DNA from: Mobilicoccus caccae
GTDB lineage: Bacteria; Actinomycetota; Actinomycetes; Actinomycetales; Dermatophilaceae
Direction: 5' to 3'
Length of the DNA stretch: 64,000 bases
NCBI RefSeq assembly: GCF_030161635.1
Contig: NZ_BSUO01000001.1
Span: 1,221,199-1,285,198, forward strand
Every line of letters starts with the position of its first letter. Position 1 is the first letter of the stretch. A program made the position numbers and the translations under genes. Positions 40,189 to 49,075 of this stretch are shown here, piece after piece. The notes below the pieces were generated by a model. The model did not search any database and was not told where the DNA came from. It saw nothing but the letters and a program-made list of their open reading frames with translations.

Positions 40189-42110
40189 GAGGTGGCCTCG
40201 CCGGTGACCAGCCACGCGTCGGCCTCGGCGTCGTAGCGCGCGAGTCCGGCCTCGGCGAACGCGTCCAGCCAGCCCTCCATCGGGTGCCGACCCCAGCGCC
40301 GCTCGAAGATGTTCGCGTTGCGCACGATGTCGCTCAGATGCGCCACCGGCGGCCGCTGCGTCGGGTGGTGCTGATGGAAGGCGTCGGCGCCCCCAACCAG
40401 AAGAGCCGCCCGTCGCGGTCGCGCAGGCGCATCGCGAAGTCGGTGTCCTCCCCGCCGTACCCGACGTACTCCTCGCAGAAGCCGCCGATCCGGACGAAGT
40501 CACGCCGGGACAGGGCGAAGGACAGCGACCAGAAGAGGTCGAGATCCTCGGCCGGGACGACCTGGCCGGCAGCGGGTGCCGGACGCGCGGGGTGCGGGTC
40601 GGCGAGATCGGCCAGGCGGACGAGGTCGTAGCCGTCGTCGGGCGCGGGTGGCAGGTAGGTCACCGGCCCCGACCACACCGTCGGAGGGGCGCCGCAGTCC
40701 TGGTCACCGTCGTCACCGTCGACGGCGTCCTGCGCCTGCGTGGACGCCCGGACGTGATCGGCGTAGCAGGCCACGAGGTCGGGCCCGGGGATGCAGTCGA
40801 CGTCGAGGAACACCAGGACGTCGCAACCGAGTTCGGCCGCGCGGTCGGCGCCTCGGTTGCGAGCGTGGGCCAGCGGCAGACCCTCCGGCGTCCCCTCGAC
40901 GGCGATCACCTCGACGGCCAGGCCGGTGCCGGTGGAGGCGTCGGCGCAGACGGAGCCGACCTCGGGGTCGTCCATCGCGACGACGACGAGGCGCTCGGGC
41001 AGGTGTGTGCCGCGGGCGAGTCCGGCGATCAGGCCACGCAGATGGTCGTGGCGTCCGTGCACGAGCGTGACGACGGCGGTGTGTGCGGCCAGGCGCCGCC
41101 CGCGAGCTGCGGCCTCCAGGGCCGACGCGGCACGATGGGCGCCGTGGCCGTCCGACCACTGCGACCAGCGCTCACCACCCCGCTCGGCGGCGCGCTCCAG
41201 GACCGCCGGCCAGTCGATGCCCACCGCGCCCGAGGTGTCGGAGACATCGGAGCTGTTGACGGTCTCCGCGAGCTCGGCCCGACGCAGCGCCGCCACCGTG
41301 GCCGCCTGCTCGCCGTGCGGGCGGGGAGGGCGACGACGACCGCAGGACGACGAGCGGCGGCGACCTCGGCCACCGCGTTCTGCCCGGCGTGGGTGACGAC
41401 GACGTCGGTGGCGCACAGGTGCTCCCACACCTGCTCGCGCGGGGCGCCGTGCTCCCACTGCCATCCCGGGGTGCTCGCCCGGGCCGCGGCCCAGGTGTGC
41501 TCGGGCCAGTCGCCACCACCATGGCCCCACAGCACGAAGGCCCGGCGGGGATCGGCCTGGCCGGCCGGGTGCGACCGAGGCTCGCTCGCCGCGCTCCGGC
41601 CGTCGAAGCGCGAGATGCCGCCCACGTGCACGGTCTTGTCGGCGGCGGGGAGCCCGGGCTCGGCGAGGTGCGCGGGCCAGGGGGCCAGGAGGACGCGGGC
41701 CACGTCGTAGGCCAGGCGGTGGGGTAGATCGGTGCGCTCCCCCGCATCGCGGTGACCGCCACGGGGATCCCCAGCAGGCGCGCGAGCAGGGTCACCTCCA
41801 CCGAGACGTCGACGAGGAGCAGCGCGAGGTCGGCCTCGCCGAGGGCGGCGGCCAGGAGCCGCATCCGGCGCGGGTAGGGGTGGTCGCCCACGGGCGCCCA
41901 GTGCAGGACGCCGCCGGCGCGGGGGTCGGCGTCGTCACCGGCGGGCGACGCGTCGTCGGGGAGGACGACCCACCGACCGGGCCAGTCCGGCGGGGCGGGC
42001 AGGGTCGAGAAGCCCACGACCGGGCTCGTGCACGCCCGGGCGATCTCCAGGGCGCGGGTCAGGTGGCCCGAACCGTGGTGATGGACGTAGAAACCGATGG
42101 CCGTGCTCAC
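40185..42110 (-). CDS. Bifunctional GT28-like/GT2 glycosyltransferase (three frameshifts)
   Basis: The repaired 642-residue protein has two parts. About 1-345 is a GT28/MurG-like GT-B domain (GFYVHHHGSGHLTRALEIA, VWEHLCATDVVVTHAGQNAV, ALPRPHGEQAATVAALRR). About 350-642 is a GT2 GT-A domain (AAHTAVVTLVHGRHDHLRG, VLVFLDVDCIPGPDLVACY, YVGYGGEDTDFAMRLRDRDG, FHQHHPTQRPP). Bases are lost at CCCCC 41739-41743, GGGG 41323-41326 and CCCCC 40390-40394. No start or stop in any frame near the junction (about 41080-41100) suggests two genes, so a true fusion is likely. Both ends overlap neighbours by 4 nt. Confidence 0.75.
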
Positions 42111-43153
42111 ACGCGGATCCCGGCGAGCACCTCGGCGTAGAGGGCGGCGTGCAGGTCGCGGACCTCGTCCCGTTCGCGTCGGCGGGTGGTCGGCGAGGGG
42201 CGAGCCGGGCGGACCCCGCGGCGGTGCTCGGCGTGCGCCCGCACGAGTTCGGCCGTGAGCGACGCGTTGCCGGTGTAGGCGCGGACCGGACGCTGGGAGG
42301 TCAGGTGGCCGACGTCGGCGGCGAGCACGTCGGTGCCGAGGTCGTGGCACATCTCGAGCCACCCCGAGTGAGTGGCGTGGCGATAGGGAAGCAGCGCCAG
42401 GTCGGTCTCGAGGAGGTCGGCCCACAGCTCCGCGTCGCTCAGGGGGCCGTGGACCCGAACGTCCACCGCGTCGTCGGCGCGCATCAGCTCCGGCAGGCGT
42501 GTGTCGTGGCGGGGATGCGTGGGGTCCAGGACGTCCTCGTGGACGTGCAGGCGCAGGACGCCTCCGGGCAGGTCGCGGATCACCCGCGCGGCGGCCAGGA
42601 TCGCCCCGACGTCGAGGGAGGCGCGCACCGACTTGGCGTGGACACCGGCCACCCAGCCCTCGTGCGCCGGCCGCGGACGGTCGAGCCAGTCCTCGGCCAC
42701 GACGTGCGGGTGGGGATGGACGTGCGCGGCACGGCCCCAGCGGCGCTGGATCTCGGCCGCCGCGCCGGTGGTGAGCGTGGTGAGCGCATCGGCGGCGGGG
42801 ATGACGACGTCGAGGAGGGCGTCGTACGCCCGCGACGGGCCGAGATGAGGATTGATGAGGTCGTGGACGGTGACGACGAGGGCGATGTGTGCGCGGCGCA
42901 GGGCCTGCGTCCAGGCGTGCAGCTCGTCCGGCGAGCGGTGTTCGAACCCGAAGTGGAGGTGGACGACGTCGGCGCGGGTCGTGGCGGGCCAGTCGGGCTC
43001 CAGCGCCGGGTGCGGCCACCAGCGCCCGGCGGGTGCGCCCGGGACCGGGGGATCGGGGAGTGTGGACACAGCGCGGTGCGTCACGGAAGCGGCGTAGGGG
43101 TGGGCCGCCGGGATGTGCTGTACGCAGGTGGTGGCGAGCGTCCGGGCGAGCAC
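42107..43153 (-). CDS. GT-B glycosyltransferase, first gene of the glycan operon
   Basis: The 348-residue protein has VVHLHFGFEHRSPDELHAW and IALVVTVHDLINPHLGPSRA in the acceptor-side half. The donor-side half has WVAGVHAKSVRASLDVGAIL and LALLPYRHATHSGWLEMCHD. The pattern is GT4-like without a clear E-x7-E. The GTG start has GGAGG 8 nt upstream. It is first in the leftward operon; the 126-nt gap behind it (43154-43279) should hold the promoter, and a TAAGTT on the coding strand there is a possible -10. The stop overlaps the next start. Confidence 0.7.
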   Translation of the reverse strand: MLARTLATTCVQHIPAAHPYAASVTHRAVSTLPDPPVPGAPAGRWWPHPALEPDWPATTRADVVHLHFGFEHRSPDELHAWTQALRRAHIALVVTVHDLINPHLGPSRAYDALLDVVIPAADALTTLTTGAAAEIQRRWGRAAHVHPHPHVVAEDWLDRPRPAHEGWVAGVHAKSVRASLDVGAILAAARVIRDLPGGVLRLHVHEDVLDPTHPRHDTRLPELMRADDAVDVRVHGPLSDAELWADLLETDLALLPYRHATHSGWLEMCHDLGTDVLAADVGHLTSQRPVRAYTGNASLTAELVRAHAEHRRGVRPARPSPTTRRRERDEVRDLHAALYAEVLAGIRV

Positions 43154-43279
43154 CGACGCGACCTCCGTGGATTCCGTGCCTCAGGGAGGCGAGGCCGGGG
43201 AGGCCCACGGGTCTGGGGCCATGGCCTGAGCACAACTTAGTGCCCCCGGGGTGGGGCGCGAACGCAGCGCGGAACCGCT

Positions 43280-44622
43280 TCAGGCCGTAACGGATTCGCC
43301 CTGCCGGGCCCCCGCGAGGAGCCACATCGACACGAGGGCGGCAGCGGCCAGGAGCCCGTAGACCGCGCCGACGCCGGGAAAGTGCAGGACCCCCATGACC
43401 AGGCCCGCGGCCGCGGCCCCCAGGGCGCCCACCAGCGAGGTCACCGCGTCGGTGAATCCCTGCGCCTCCACGCGCTGCGTCGGGGGAGAGCGGCGGTCAG
43501 CATCGTCGCGCCCGCGACGGTGGCGGCCGACCATCCGAGGCCGAGCAGGACGAGACCGAGGGTCACCAGCGGCACGTACTGCGCGCCCAGACCCGCGAGG
43601 GCCACGGAGACGAGGACGGCGACGAGCCCGCCCGCCGTGACCAGCCGCGGCCCCAGCCGGTCGGTGAGCATCCCCATGACGGGCGAGAGGGCGTACATGC
43701 CGGCGATGTGCAACGAGATGGTGATGCCGATGATCGTCAGGGTGTCGGCCTCGGGATGCCCGTGCATGCGGTGGGCCAGGTGCAGGGGAGTCATCGACAT
43801 GACGCCGACCATGGCGACGTGGGCGCCGACCATGCCGATGACCGCGGCGAGGGAGACCCGGTGGGAGGCGACGATGCGCGCCCCCGCCGCCCACGACGTC
43901 GAGGCCCGCGTCGGCGGCGCGGAGCCGTCGATCGCCCGGCGCACCAGGAGCGGGTCGGGGCGCAGCGCCACGAGGATGACGCCCCCACCGATGACCATGC
44001 CGATCGCGGAGATGAGGAACGCCCCGGCGTACGGCGGCAACCCCAGCGGAGCGGCCAGCAACGCGCCGGGGCCGACGGTGTTGGGTCCGATGACCGCACC
44101 GACCGTGATCGCCCAGACGACCAACGACAGGTCGCGGCCCCGGTGGGCCGGCTCGGACAGGTCGGTGGCGGCGAAGCGCGCCTGGAGGTTGACGGCCGTC
44201 GCGACGCCGACGAGCAGTGAGCCGAGGACGAGCAGGGCGAAGGAGGACAGGACGACGGCCGCGACCATGGCGAAGGTGCCCACGATGGCCGCGACCAGCC
44301 CGCTGCCGAGCGCCACCCGGCGTCCGTGGGTCATGGCCAGGCGGGCCAGGGGGACGGCGCTGAGGGCGGCGCCCAACCCCAGGGCGGTCGTCGAGGCGCC
44401 CGCCCACGACTCGTCACCGGAGAGCTCCACCGCCAGGACCGATCCCAGGGCGAGGGTCGAACCGTTGCCGAGGGAGGAGAACACCTGCGCCAGCGGGAGG
44501 ACGACGAGCGTGCGTCGTTGGACGGCGGCCTTGTCGGCGACGCCCCGGGACGTCGCGGGAGTCGGGGGAGTCTCGGGGGTGTCGGGAGGAGGTTGTGGAG
44601 TCACCGCGGGCACGTCGGCCAT
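43280..44622 (-). CDS. Major facilitator superfamily transporter (frameshifted as read)
   Basis: The repaired 447-residue transporter has a polar Pro/Thr-rich N terminus and 12 hydrophobic segments, with the MFS loop motifs LARLAMTHGRRVALGSG (between helices 2 and 3) and MGMLTDRLGPRLVTAGG in the second half. The frame is lost at GGGGG 43482-43486; one extra base restores AALPPTQRVEAQGFTDAVT and the final helices. It is probably a drug or metabolite efflux pump. It is transcribed toward the glycan operon but separated from it by 126 nt, and is isolated from ybdD by a strong terminator. Confidence 0.85.
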
Positions 44623-44682
44623 CGTGCCACCCCCGGGCCGCGCCGGCGTCACCTCGGGCGATTCCCGCGGGCGGACACGACT

Positions 44683-44713
44683 CGGGCCGGCCTGCACTCG
44701 GCAGGCCGGCCCG
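44683..44713 (-). terminator. Terminator of the cstA-ybdD operon
   Basis: CGGGCCGGCCTGC (44683-44695) and GCAGGCCGGCCCG (44701-44713) form a perfect 13-bp GC stem with a 5-nt loop. It begins 7 nt after the ybdD stop in the direction of transcription. No U-tract follows, as is common in this phylum. Confidence 0.85.
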
Positions 44714-44719
44714 GGATCG

Positions 44720-44923
44720 TCAGCAGCAGCGGGACTTCGGATTGCGGTCCATCTCGGCGTACTTGTCACGCCAGAACTGCTTCTCCGAGGGGATCTCCGC
44801 ATCGGGATGGGTGCGGCGCAGATGGGCGACGTAGCGCTCGTAGGCGTCCGCACCGGTGATGCCGCGGAAGTACCAGCGCAGGACACCCGCGGTACGCCGG
44901 GCCGATGACAGGACCTCGTTCAT
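44720..44923 (-). CDS. YbdD/YjiX-family small protein
   Basis: This 67-residue protein of the YbdD/DUF466 family contains LRWYFRGITGADAYERYVAH and HPDAEIPSEKQFWRDKY, ending in a Cys-Cys pair (KSRCC) as many family members do. Homologues such as YbdD and YjiX are encoded beside CstA/BtsT and are needed for pyruvate or peptide transport. It lies 67 nt behind cstA, with AGGAGG and GGAG before its ATG, and a strong hairpin follows the stop. Confidence 0.88.
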   Translation of the reverse strand: MNEVLSSARRTAGVLRWYFRGITGADAYERYVAHLRRTHPDAEIPSEKQFWRDKYAEMDRNPKSRCC

Positions 44924-44990
44924 CGCTCCATCATCCTCCTGTTCGGCCGATACGGACAGCCCCGGTCACAAACGGTCCTGGTCGAACGCG

Positions 44991-47267
44991 TCAATGCGTG
45001 CGTCCCACCGGGGTCGGATCCAGACCCGCTTCCTTCCACTCGGCCAGGACCTCCTTCTCGAGCTTGGTGGCGACGAAACTGCTCGGCGCGAAGATCTGCG
45101 ACGGAGGAGCGTCGTGCTCGCTCACCGGGGCGCCACCCGCACGCAGCGTGCGCACGACGACGGTCATCGCCGCGATGAACACCACGAGCACGAGGACCGC
45201 GTACACGATCGACAGGGTTCCCTGGACCGCCGTGTTGCGGACGACGGCCTCGACGGCCTCGGTCGTCTTGGCCTGCTGGAACGTGGTCTGTCCGGAGGCC
45301 AGCGCGGCCTTGGCCTGGTTGTGGATCGTCCAGTACCCGATCTTGGGGTCGGGGCTGAAGATCTTCTGCCAGGATGCCGTCATCGTCACGATGAGCACGA
45401 AGAACAACGGCAGACCCGGGATCCACGCCCACTTCAGGCCGACCTTCTTGACCGTGACCGCGAACACCACGCACAACGCGATGACCGCGAGCAACTGGTT
45501 GGCGATGCCGAACAGCGGGAACAGCATGTTGATGCCGCCGAGCGGGTCGGTGACGCCCATGTAGAGGATGCTGCCCCAGGCCAGGACCATCACCGAGGTC
45601 GACACCCAGGCGCCCACGCGCCAGCTCGGGTCCTTGAAGGCGCCCAGGCCGCGCACGTTGCCGATCGCGTCGGAGAACATGAACCGCGCGACGCGGGTAC
45701 CGGCGTCGATGGTGGTGAGGATGAACAGCGCCTCGAAGAGGATCGCGAAGTGGTACCAGAACGCCTTGTCACCGAGAAGGTTGAGGATCGGCGTGCGGTG
45801 CATGACCTCCGACATGCCGAACGCGAGGGTCGGCGCGCCACCGGTGCGCGAGATGATCGATCCCTCACCGACGTCGTTCGCGGCCTGCGCGTAGACCCCC
45901 GGGTCGATCGGCGGCAGGGGGTTACCGGCCCCGTTGACCAGGTTGAGCCCGTTGGTGTAAGCCGCGGCCGTCTCCGGGGTGCCACCGGTGACACCGGCGG
46001 GGGCGTTCATCGCGAAGTAGACGTGCTGGTCGATGACGCAGGCCGCGACCAGCGCCATGATGGCGACGAAGCTCTCGGTGAGCATGCCGCCGTACCCGAT
46101 CATGCGGGCCTGGCGCTCCTTCTCGATGAGCTTGGGTGTCGTACCCGAGGCGATGAGCGCATGGAAGCCGGAGATCGCTCCGCAGGCGATGGTGATGAAC
46201 AGGAACGGGAAGAGACTGCCTGCGAACGCCGGTCCCGTGCCGTCGATGGCGAAGTGCGTGACGGCCGGCATCTGCAGGTCGGGGCGGACGATGAGGATCG
46301 CCACCGCGAGCATGACGATCGTGCCGACCTTCATGAACGTCGACAGGTAGTCACGCGGGGCGAGCAGGAGCCACACCGGCAGCACCGCGGCGCAGAAGCC
46401 GTAGACCGCGAGCGCGATGGCCAGGGTCGGCCTGTCGAGGATGAAGATGTGACCCCAGTCGCTCTGGGAGACCCAGCGTCCGCTGACGATGGCGGCCAGC
46501 AGGAGCACCACGCCGATGGCGGAGACCTCGGAGACCTTGCCGGGGCGCAGGTAGCGCAGGTAGACACCCATGAAGATGGCGATCGGGATCGTCATCGCCA
46601 CGGCCCACACGGCCCAGGAGCTCTCGGCGAGCGCGCCGATCATGACGACACCGAGCACGGCGATGAGGATGATCATGATCGTCAGCACGCCGAGGATGGC
46701 GGCCCAACCGCCGACCATGCCGAGTTCGTCGCGGGCCATCTGACCCAGGGTGCGGCCGCGGCGACGGATCGACAGGTGCAGGACCATGTAGTCCTGGACC
46801 GCGCCGGCGAGGATGACGCCGAGGATGATCCACAGGGTGCCGGGCAGGTAACCCATCTGGGCCGCGAGCACGGGGCCGACCAGGGGGCCGGCTCCGGAGA
46901 TCGCCGCGAAGTGGTGACCGTAGAGCACCCGACGGTCGGTCGGCATGAAGTCCTTGCCGTTGTCGAGCTCTTCGGCCGGCGTCATCCGGGTGTCGTCGGG
47001 CCGGTGGATCTTGACCTCGATCAACTTGGCGTAGAAACGCAGGGCGATGAGGTAGCTGCCGACCGCGGCGAGGACGATCCACATCGAGCTGACGTGTTCA
47101 CCACGGGCCGTGGCGATCATCACCCACCCGATCGCGGCGATGACGGCGATGACGGCGAAGGTGATCCGCGCCCGTCCGCTCATCCGGGGCGGTTCGACCA
47201 CGGCGACGGGTGGCCGATCCGGGTCTGTGCGTAGCTTCCGTGCGTCACTCTCTGTCGCTGTGGACAT
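44991..47267 (-). CDS. cstA: Carbon starvation protein CstA (pyruvate/peptide transporter)
   Basis: The 758-residue membrane protein has about 16-18 hydrophobic segments. CstA signatures include DFMPTDRRVLYGHHFAAISG, GAGPLVGPVLAAQMGYLPG, ACGAISGFHALIASGTTPK, LTTIDAGTRVARFMFSDAIG and INMLFPLFGIANQLLAVIAL. The family imports pyruvate and possibly peptides during carbon limitation. ATG 47267 has CAGGAG upstream; an in-frame start 19 codons earlier is less likely. An inverted repeat GGACCA/TGGTCC (47291-47310) lies just upstream in the leader or promoter. Confidence 0.94.
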   Translation of the reverse strand: MSTATESDARKLRTDPDRPPVAVVEPPRMSGRARITFAVIAVIAAIGWVMIATARGEHVSSMWIVLAAVGSYLIALRFYAKLIEVKIHRPDDTRMTPAEELDNGKDFMPTDRRVLYGHHFAAISGAGPLVGPVLAAQMGYLPGTLWIILGVILAGAVQDYMVLHLSIRRRGRTLGQMARDELGMVGGWAAILGVLTIMIILIAVLGVVMIGALAESSWAVWAVAMTIPIAIFMGVYLRYLRPGKVSEVSAIGVVLLLAAIVSGRWVSQSDWGHIFILDRPTLAIALAVYGFCAAVLPVWLLLAPRDYLSTFMKVGTIVMLAVAILIVRPDLQMPAVTHFAIDGTGPAFAGSLFPFLFITIACGAISGFHALIASGTTPKLIEKERQARMIGYGGMLTESFVAIMALVAACVIDQHVYFAMNAPAGVTGGTPETAAAYTNGLNLVNGAGNPLPPIDPGVYAQAANDVGEGSIISRTGGAPTLAFGMSEVMHRTPILNLLGDKAFWYHFAILFEALFILTTIDAGTRVARFMFSDAIGNVRGLGAFKDPSWRVGAWVSTSVMVLAWGSILYMGVTDPLGGINMLFPLFGIANQLLAVIALCVVFAVTVKKVGLKWAWIPGLPLFFVLIVTMTASWQKIFSPDPKIGYWTIHNQAKAALASGQTTFQQAKTTEAVEAVVRNTAVQGTLSIVYAVLVLVVFIAAMTVVVRTLRAGGAPVSEHDAPPSQIFAPSSFVATKLEKEVLAEWKEAGLDPTPVGRTH

Positions 47268-47388
47268 GAGGGCTCCTGTGGGGTCGACAGGGACCATCCG
47301 GGCGTGGTCCGACTGCGGCACCATAAGACCTGTGGGCCCTGTGCGGGAGGAACGCGCCGGTCAAGGGCGTGTGAGATCGCCCGGCGGT

Positions 47389-47403
47389 CGATCGCTGCGA
47401 TCG
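47389..47403. promoter_or_regulatory. Palindrome between dfrA and cstA
   Basis: CGATCGC-T-GCGATCG is a 15-bp perfect dyad in the 183-bp gap between the dfrA stop and the cstA start. With a one-base centre it suits a protein site for cstA control better than a terminator, though a CTG-looped hairpin ending dfrA transcription is possible. A likely cstA -10 (TATGGT on the minus strand, 47325-47320) lies downstream of it. Confidence 0.3.
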
Positions 47404-47450
47404 GAGGTGCCTTCGGCGGGACGAGTCTCGCGGTCGGGAGGTGACCCGTC

Positions 47451-47996
47451 TCAGGTGCCGTCTACGCGCCGGTAGGTGACGAAGGCGAAGGCGGCCCGGT
47501 CGTCGCGGGAGACCTCGGTCCAGGTCGAGGGGTCGACCTCCGGAAAGCGCACCTCTCCCTCGGCCGGGGCGTCGACCTCGGTGAGTTCGAGGCGGGTGGC
47601 CCGCGGCATGACGGCGGCGTAGATCTGACCGCCGCCGAGCACCATGACGGACTCTCCTCCCGGCAGCCCGGCGGCGACCCGCAACGCCTCCTCGACGTCG
47701 TGGGCCACGTGGGCCCCCTCGGTCGACCACTCCCGGTCGAGGGTGAGCACCACGGTCTCCCGGCCGGGCAACAAGCGCCCGATCGCGTCGTAGGTGGCCC
47801 GGCCCATGACGAGCGGATGACCCGTCGTGAGCCGCTTGAACCGCCGCAGGTCCTCCCGCAGATGCCACGGCTGATCCGTGCCGTCACCGATCACCCCGTT
47901 GGCGGCCACCATCGCGACGAGCACGACCTCGCCGGGTTCGTTCTCGCCGGGTTCGGTGGCGTCGGGTCGTGCCGGGTCGAGTTCGTCCGACGGCAC
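47451..47996 (-). CDS. dfrA: Dihydrofolate reductase
   Basis: The 181-residue enzyme has an N-terminal tail of about 23 acidic residues before the DHFR core. The core shows VVLVAMVAANGVIGDGTDQP, WHLREDLRRFKRLTTGHPLV, MGRATYDAIGRLLPGRE, SVMVLGGGQIYAAVMPRATR and a final FAFVTYRRV. It reduces dihydrofolate produced by the adjacent thymidylate synthase. The GTG start is 3 nt after the thyA stop without a clear Shine-Dalgarno, so reinitiation after thyA is probable; a shorter start within the acidic tail is possible. Confidence 0.93.
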   Translation of the reverse strand: MPSDELDPARPDATEPGENEPGEVVLVAMVAANGVIGDGTDQPWHLREDLRRFKRLTTGHPLVMGRATYDAIGRLLPGRETVVLTLDREWSTEGAHVAHDVEEALRVAAGLPGGESVMVLGGGQIYAAVMPRATRLELTEVDAPAEGEVRFPEVDPSTWTEVSRDDRAAFAFVTYRRVDGT

Positions 47997-47999
47997 GGG

Positions 48000-48794
48000 T
48001 CAGACCGCGATCGGGGCGGAGATGGCCGGGTGAGGGTCGTAGCCCTCGAGGGAGATGTCGGCCAGGGTGAAGGCGTCGATGCGGTCGACCTCGGGGGACA
48101 GGTGCAGCGTCGGCAGCGGGCGCGGGGTGCGGGACAACTGCTCACGCGCCTGGTCGAGGTGGTTGAGGTAGAGGTGGGCGTCGCCGATCGTGTGCACGAA
48201 GTCACCGACCTGCAGGTCGGTGACCTGCGCGATCATGTGGGTGAGCAGCGCGTAGGAGGCGATGTTGAAGGGCACTCCGAGGAAGGTGTCGGCGCTGCGC
48301 TGGTACAGCTGACACGACAGTCGGCCGTCGGCGACGTAGAACTGGAAGAGGGCGTGGCAGGGCGGCAGGGCCATGTCGTCGACGTCGGCCACGTTCCAGG
48401 CCGACACGATGTGCCGGCGGCTCTCGGGCCGCTCGCGGATGGAGCGGATGACGCCGGCGATCTGATCGACCGTGCGACCGTCGGGCGTCGGCCACGACCG
48501 CCACTGATGCCCGTACACCGGCCCGAGGTCGCCCGCCTCGTCGGCCCACTCGTCCCAGATCGTGATGCGGTTCTCGTGCAGCCACGCGATGTTGGTGTCG
48601 CCGCGCAGGAACCACAACAGCTCACCGAACACCGAGCGCAGGTGGACCTTCTTGGTGGTGACGACCGGGAATCCCTCGGCGAGGTCGAAGCGCATCTGGT
48701 GCCCGAACACCGAGAGCGTGCCCGTTCCGGTGCGGTCACCCCGCTCGACGCCGTCGGTGAGGATGCGCGAGAGGAGGTCGAGGTATGCCTGCAT
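48000..48794 (-). CDS. thyA: Thymidylate synthase (ThyA type)
   Basis: The 264-residue ThyA, identical in length to the Escherichia coli enzyme, has catalytic Cys146 in [13 protein letters not shown], the folate/dUMP segment [18 protein letters not shown], the [13 protein letters not shown] arginine loop and [20 protein letters not shown]. It converts dUMP to dTMP using methylene-tetrahydrofolate. Many actinobacteria place flavin-dependent thyX near dapA; here the folate-coupled thyA-dfrA pair occupies that position. ATG 48794 is preferred; TACGTT sits 6 nt upstream, suggesting a leaderless transcript. Confidence 0.96.
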   Translation of the reverse strand: MQAYLDLLSRILTDGVERGDRTGTGTLSVFGHQMRFDLAEGFPVVTTKKVHLRSVFGELLWFLRGDTNIAWLHENRITIWDEWADEAGDLGPVYGHQWRSWPTPDGRTVDQIAGVIRSIRERPESRRHIVSAWNVADVDDMALPPCHALFQFYVADGRLSCQLYQRSADTFLGVPFNIASYALLTHMIAQVTDLQVGDFVHTIGDAHLYLNHLDQAREQLSRTPRPLPTLHLSPEVDRIDAFTLADISLEGYDPHPAISAPIAV

Positions 48795-48800
48795 GGGACC

Positions 48801-48806
48801 AACGTA
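48801..48806 (-). promoter_or_regulatory. -10 element of leaderless thyA
   Basis: On the minus strand TACGTT is followed by 6 nt (GGTCCC) and the thyA ATG. No Shine-Dalgarno is present, consistent with a leaderless transcript. Confidence 0.5.
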
Positions 48807-48900
48807 ACCGCCGCCGCCGACAACCCTTTCGGTGTGACCCGCGTCACCTCCTGCGTCGGGGTGTAACACCTGGCCGAGTGAGGGCGATGTCTTCATCGAA

Positions 48901-48938
48901 CGCGGCGCTACTCGAACCCCCGAGCGAGTAGCGCCGTG
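48901..48938. terminator. Strong hairpin in the thyA/dapA divergent region
   Basis: CGGCGCTACTCG (48903-48914) and CGAGTAGCGCCG (48925-48936) form a perfect 12-bp stem, extendable by a G-U and a C-G pair, with a 10-nt loop. On the plus strand it is followed by GTTCTTGTCT. It looks like an intrinsic terminator but no annotated gene ends here. I see no other feature in the 281-bp gap apart from the two -10 elements. Confidence 0.6.
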
Positions 48939-49062
48939 TTCTTGTCTGCCGGCTCTGTCGGGTTCTCCGTCGACGGGCTCGACGGCTACGGCGGTCGGGC
49001 ACGCGGGTCGCCCGGGTGAGCCGGGTCGCGCGGCACAGGCGGGGGTCGTCGGTGCGGGGCGC

Positions 49063-49068
49063 TACGGT
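49063..49068 (+). promoter_or_regulatory. -10 element of leaderless dapA
   Basis: TACGGT lies 7 nt before the dapA ATG with no ribosome site between. Confidence 0.5.
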
Positions 49069-49075
49069 GTGTGCC

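Noticed and set aside
44856..47234. A 792-codon rightward frame antisense to ybdD and cstA
   Set aside because: Highly charged His/Asp/Arg low complexity produced by hydrophobic codons read in reverse; CstA is unambiguous.
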